From Ignavibacteria bacterium (GTDB taxonomy: Bacteria; Bacteroidota; Ignavibacteria; Kapaibacteriales; UBA4661): DNA of 64,000 bases. A program made the position numbers and the translations under genes. Below the pieces are notes generated by a model that worked only from the letters and a program-made list of their open reading frames with translations, made no database searches and was not told where the DNA came from. The stretch spans positions 81,678 to 145,677 of the forward strand of contig JAAFIV010000009.1 of assembly GCA_013298775.1 (NCBI GenBank). The letters are read 5' to 3'. Positions 61,063 to 64,000 of the stretch are shown here, one piece after another. Numbering within the stretch: position 1 is the first letter of the stretch; each line of letters opens with the position of its first letter.

Positions 61063-62469
61063 ATGCGCTTTTCTTCTTGCCACACCCCACGAATACTTGC
61101 TTTTCAGCTTGTTTTGCTCATAAGTATCATCGTTTTTTCTCCGCAGATACATTTTGCTCAAACCGATACGTTTCGAGGTCCGCTTGCCCGCATCACCTCT
61201 GGTTTTGGGGCAAATGGCACGTTTCAGGTTGATACGCTGCGCTTTCCAGCACCGGGCTGGGAAAATGTACCAAATACGAGCGCACAAAGCGTTCACGTAT
61301 TTATTCCACGAGGAAATACCACACCTCGCCCAACACTTCTGTTTGCGCATGGTTTTGGCGGATTCGATGTCCGTTTTTATGGCGAACTGTTGCAGCACGT
61401 GGCTTCGCGGGGCTATGTGGCAGTGTTTGTGCCGTATCCAGTAACTATCAATTTCCCCGCATTGTATCGCACGTTGGATAGTGGGTTTGCCGAAGCGGTG
61501 CGCCGTTTTCCGCAGCATATTGATTCCACGCGCATCGGTTTTATGGGGCATTCCTTTGGGGCGGGCGCAATTCCGAGCATCGCATTCAACGCCTACACCC
61601 AGCGCGGGTGGGGTCGCAACGGCAAATTCCTCTTTCCCATGGCTCCTTTTTACGCGCTCGAAACCACACCAGAAATGACGCGGCGTTTTCCTTCGGATAC
61701 AAAATTGCTCATGCAAATCTACCGCGACGACCGCACCAACGACCACGCTTTGGCGATTGATATTTTTCGTACCATCAACATTCCGCCCGCCGAGAAAGAT
61801 TTTATTACGGTTCTGCCCGATACAATCAGTGCTTATGTGTTCAACGCCGGGCATGGGCTATGCAATACCGCAAATAGTGCTGCAAACGGCTCTGCTTTTG
61901 ATGGCTACGATGTGTACGCGGTGTTTCGCCCGTTGGACGCGCTCATGGAATATACCTTCAATCCCAGCAATAGTGCTGCAAAAAACGTTGCGCTTGGCAA
62001 TGGCTCTGCGGAACAAGTATTTATGGGCATGGTGGGAAACCGAGCATTGAAGCCACTCCGCGTGAGTGATGCTCCCGTGCCAGACCCAGAAGCACCTCGC
62101 GCACAGTTTCTCTGCAATAACGAAATAAATATCCGTCGTGAGTTTTGTACCTTCACCATGTCGAATGTGGCGCAGAATCAGGCTTCTCAGGGAATCTCTT
62201 CCTCTGAATCACACGCTCTCCGAATTGCGCCGCAACCAGCTTCGGAGCAAGTAACTATCAGCTTTTCTGCTCTCTCATCGGGAATAGCCCACGTGAGCGT
62301 GTACAATAGCATGGGGCAAGAAGTGATGTGGGTGAGCAAGGAATTACGCAGCACAACAGAGCTGCAGGAACTTCGTTTCTCAACGCAGCATCTCCCGCCA
62401 GGCGTGTATGGATGCCGTGTTCAGCAGGGCGCATTGTTTGTAAGTGGCGTTGTTGTGATTCATCGTTAA
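61063..62469 (+). CDS. Secreted alpha/beta hydrolase with T9SS sorting domain
   Basis: 468 residues from the ATG at 61063, with signal peptide ILAFQLVLLISIIVFSPQIHFAQ. The hydrolase domain has VHVFIPRGNTTPRPTLLFAHGFGGFDVRFYGEL, the nucleophile elbow GFMGHSFGAGAIP, and the acid and His strands LLMQIYRDDRTNDHA and AYVFNAGHGLCNT. The layout resembles dienelactone-hydrolase/cutinase-like exported esterases. The last 80 residues are a type A sorting domain (LRIAPQPASEQVTISFSAL, VSVYNSMGQEV, LPPGVYGCRVQQG). It is a predicted substrate of PorV/PorU encoded at 36-42 kb. The enzyme substrate is unknown. Confidence 0.85.
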   Translation: MRFSSCHTPRILAFQLVLLISIIVFSPQIHFAQTDTFRGPLARITSGFGANGTFQVDTLRFPAPGWENVPNTSAQSVHVFIPRGNTTPRPTLLFAHGFGGFDVRFYGELLQHVASRGYVAVFVPYPVTINFPALYRTLDSGFAEAVRRFPQHIDSTRIGFMGHSFGAGAIPSIAFNAYTQRGWGRNGKFLFPMAPFYALETTPEMTRRFPSDTKLLMQIYRDDRTNDHALAIDIFRTINIPPAEKDFITVLPDTISAYVFNAGHGLCNTANSAANGSAFDGYDVYAVFRPLDALMEYTFNPSNSAAKNVALGNGSAEQVFMGMVGNRALKPLRVSDAPVPDPEAPRAQFLCNNEINIRREFCTFTMSNVAQNQASQGISSSESHALRIAPQPASEQVTISFSALSSGIAHVSVYNSMGQEVMWVSKELRSTTELQELRFSTQHLPPGVYGCRVQQGALFVSGVVVIHR

Positions 62470-62502
62470 AAAAAACGCCAGCAGAGGCGAAATGTATTTT
62501 TT

Positions 62503-62590
62503 CGGCTTCGGTAGCACAGACACTCTTGTCTGTGCCTCTGAACACCGCATGAAGACTGCGCAGACAAGAGTGTTCTGCGCTACCACTGAA
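62503..62590. repeat. REP-like paired hairpin
   Basis: CTTCGGTAGCACAGACACTC faces GCGCAGACAAGAGTGTTCTGC then GCTACC; one arm has an extra T. Confidence 0.7.
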
Positions 62591-62693
62591 GATTGTTAGA
62601 GTATTATTTCTCAAACATTCTTTGTGACCGAATCAGTTTATCAATCAGCAATCAGCAAAAAACTTTTATCACTTTTTCAAGGAATACAGCGAC

Positions 62694-63788
62694 ATGGGCT
62701 TTAATTGTGGCATTGTTGGGCTTCCCAACGTCGGAAAATCAACGCTTTTCAACGCACTGACCGCAAGCGGCGTAGAAGCATCAAACTACCCTTTTTGTAC
62801 GATTGACCCCAATGTGGGCATCGTAAACGTGCCAGACGTGCGTTTGGACAAGCTCTCGGCGATGTACGACACCGATAGCACCGTTCCGACAACGATTGAA
62901 TTTGTTGATATTGCGGGTTTGGTCAAGGGTGCGGCTTCGGGCGAGGGCTTGGGAAACCAGTTTTTGTCGCACATTCGGCAAGTAAGCGCGATTGCTCACG
63001 TGGTGCGCTGCTTCTCGAATGATAACGTGATTCACGTGCAAGGCGATGTTAATCCAGCACGGGATATTGAAATTATTGAAACAGAATTGGTTTTGAAGGA
63101 TTTGGATTCGGTCGAAAAGCGCATCCAAGCAGTGGAGAAAAAGGCACGCTCGCAGGACAAAGACGCAAAAGCGGAACTGGAAGTCTTGAACGTGTTGCGC
63201 GAACATTTGAACGCGGGAAAATTGGCAAAAAACTTCCCGCACACCGACGAAAATGCTGCCGTGCTGTCGCAGCTCTATCTCATTACCGACAAACCCGTTA
63301 TGTTCATCACCAATACCGATGAAGCGGGTATGAAAAACGGCAATGCGTACATTGATGCCGTGCGCGAGATTGCCAAGCGCGACGGTTCTCTTGTGGTGCC
63401 GATTTGCGCCAATATTGAAGCGGAAATTGCGGAACTGGAAGCCGAAGACCGTGCGGCGTTTTTGAACGATATGGGCATGACCGAACCTGGCTTGCACCGC
63501 GTCATCCGCGAAGGCTACACGCTGCTGAATTTGATTACCTACTTCACCGCCGGAAAGAAGGAAGTACGCGCTTGGACGGTCGAACGCGACGTAAAAGCAC
63601 CGAAGGCGGCAGCGGCAATTCACACCGATTTCGAGAAAGGGTTTATTCGCGCAGAAGTGATGAAGTATGACGATTTGATGAGGCTTGGAAGCGAGCCGGC
63701 GGTAAAAGAAGCGGGCTTGTACCGCGTGGAAGGCAAGGAATATGTGACGCAGGATGGGGATATTATGTATTTCCGATTTAATGTGTAA
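62694..63788 (+). CDS. ychF: Obg-like ATPase YchF
   Basis: 364 residues. A ribosome-associated, redox-sensitive ATPase of the TRAFAC class. P-loop GLPNVGKSTLFNAL (residues 9-22), switch FVDIAGLVKGAASGEGLGNQFLSHI, the NTDE in place of the GTP-specific NKxD (giving ATP preference), a helical middle domain, and a C-terminal TGS domain (LLNLITYFTAGKKEVRAWTV ... GDIMYFRFNV). The start follows CAAGGAATACAGCGAC. Confidence 0.97.
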   Translation: MGFNCGIVGLPNVGKSTLFNALTASGVEASNYPFCTIDPNVGIVNVPDVRLDKLSAMYDTDSTVPTTIEFVDIAGLVKGAASGEGLGNQFLSHIRQVSAIAHVVRCFSNDNVIHVQGDVNPARDIEIIETELVLKDLDSVEKRIQAVEKKARSQDKDAKAELEVLNVLREHLNAGKLAKNFPHTDENAAVLSQLYLITDKPVMFITNTDEAGMKNGNAYIDAVREIAKRDGSLVVPICANIEAEIAELEAEDRAAFLNDMGMTEPGLHRVIREGYTLLNLITYFTAGKKEVRAWTVERDVKAPKAAAAIHTDFEKGFIRAEVMKYDDLMRLGSEPAVKEAGLYRVEGKEYVTQDGDIMYFRFNV

Positions 63789-63799
63789 GGTTGTGGACA

Positions 63800-63885
63800 T
63801 ACTTACGTTACATAGGGCAGACAAGAGTGTCTGCCCTACCAAAGCCAGTGTTTATCAGTAGCGCAGACACTCTTGTTACGCGCTG
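63800..63885. repeat. REP-like paired hairpin after ychF
   Basis: GGGCAGACAAGAGTGTCTGCCC is a self-complementary unit, followed by AGTAGCGCAGACACTCTTGT. The remaining bases to 64000 show no supported gene. Confidence 0.65.
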
Positions 63886-64000
63886 TGGAGTAGATACTAC
63901 TCAGTTCTTTGACAGTTGGAGTTTTGGTAGTAGCGATGAGGGTGATAAAACCCGCGTTGAAGATTCTCTTGGGAAATGCTTTTGCATTCAACCTTTTTGA

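Noticed and set aside
1..64000. tRNA or rRNA genes, prophage, complete insertion sequence
   Set aside because: No cloverleaf or T-loop pattern, rRNA block, integrase or transposase could be recognised by eye; a dedicated tRNA scan was not possible.

Overview
The window looks like a chromosomal segment of an uncultured or little-studied member of the Bacteroidota/Chlorobiota (FCB) group. The evidence is a type IX secretion pair (PorU sortase and PorV shuttle), two proteins with C-terminal T9SS-type sorting domains, a DUF4249-like lipoprotein, a DUF2807 head-GIN protein, weak Shine-Dalgarno sequences, and one promoter matching the Bacteroidota pattern TTTG-N19-TAnnTTTG exactly. Genus-level placement is not possible from the sequence alone. 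I recognise no rRNA, tRNA, CRISPR array, prophage or complete insertion sequence.

Layout. 1-4.5 kb: a REC-histidine kinase, fructose-bisphosphatase, and the phospholipid-precursor pair plsY-gpsA. 5.0-12.5 kb: one giant secreted gene (2483 aa; Kelch, NHL and 19 TIG/IPT domains, T9SS tail). 12.8-24.7 kb, minus strand: lone Rieske protein, aldo/keto reductase, a TPR / Uma2 / nucleotide-sugar epimerase cluster, PHP phosphoesterase with ribH, an outer-membrane barrel, a large BNR/sortilin-repeat secreted protein and a LolA-like periplasmic protein. 24.9-34.2 kb: a DUF433/DUF5615 toxin-antitoxin pair, a PyrD-like enzyme, a head-GIN protein, PBP2, a barrel protein, type III pantothenate kinase and a cytoplasmic GH13 amylase. 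34.3-48.5 kb, minus strand: an SLBB exporter-like protein, porV, porU and a very large alpha-2-macroglobulin lipoprotein. 48.9-63.8 kb: HD phosphohydrolase, RF3, DUF4249-like lipoprotein, alpha/beta hydrolase, lysine 6-aminotransferase, acetyl-CoA synthetase, LysE exporter, small GNAT, HAD hydrolase, a T9SS-tailed hydrolase and YchF.

Most genes are housekeeping or cell-envelope genes in units of one to three. PorU/PorV would process and anchor the two sorting-domain proteins encoded in the same window. Many start codons had to be moved inward because the longest reading frame runs back into an intergenic repeat.

The most unusual content is between the genes. A family of 144-bp elements with about 33-bp terminal inverted repeats beginning GTAAC is flanked by 8-bp target duplications (AAATCTTC, TTTTGTTG, AAATAAA[A/G]); these are the hallmarks of IS66-type ends on a non-autonomous element (MITE). 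One copy is inserted in a 13-bp tandem array upstream of acs, one in the T-tract of a terminator, and one between gpsA and its terminator. Other palindromic elements of 125-200 bp are flanked by perfect or near-perfect 9-bp direct repeats. One fragment of a repeat family lies in frame inside the macroglobulin gene, about 25 residues after the thioester motif.
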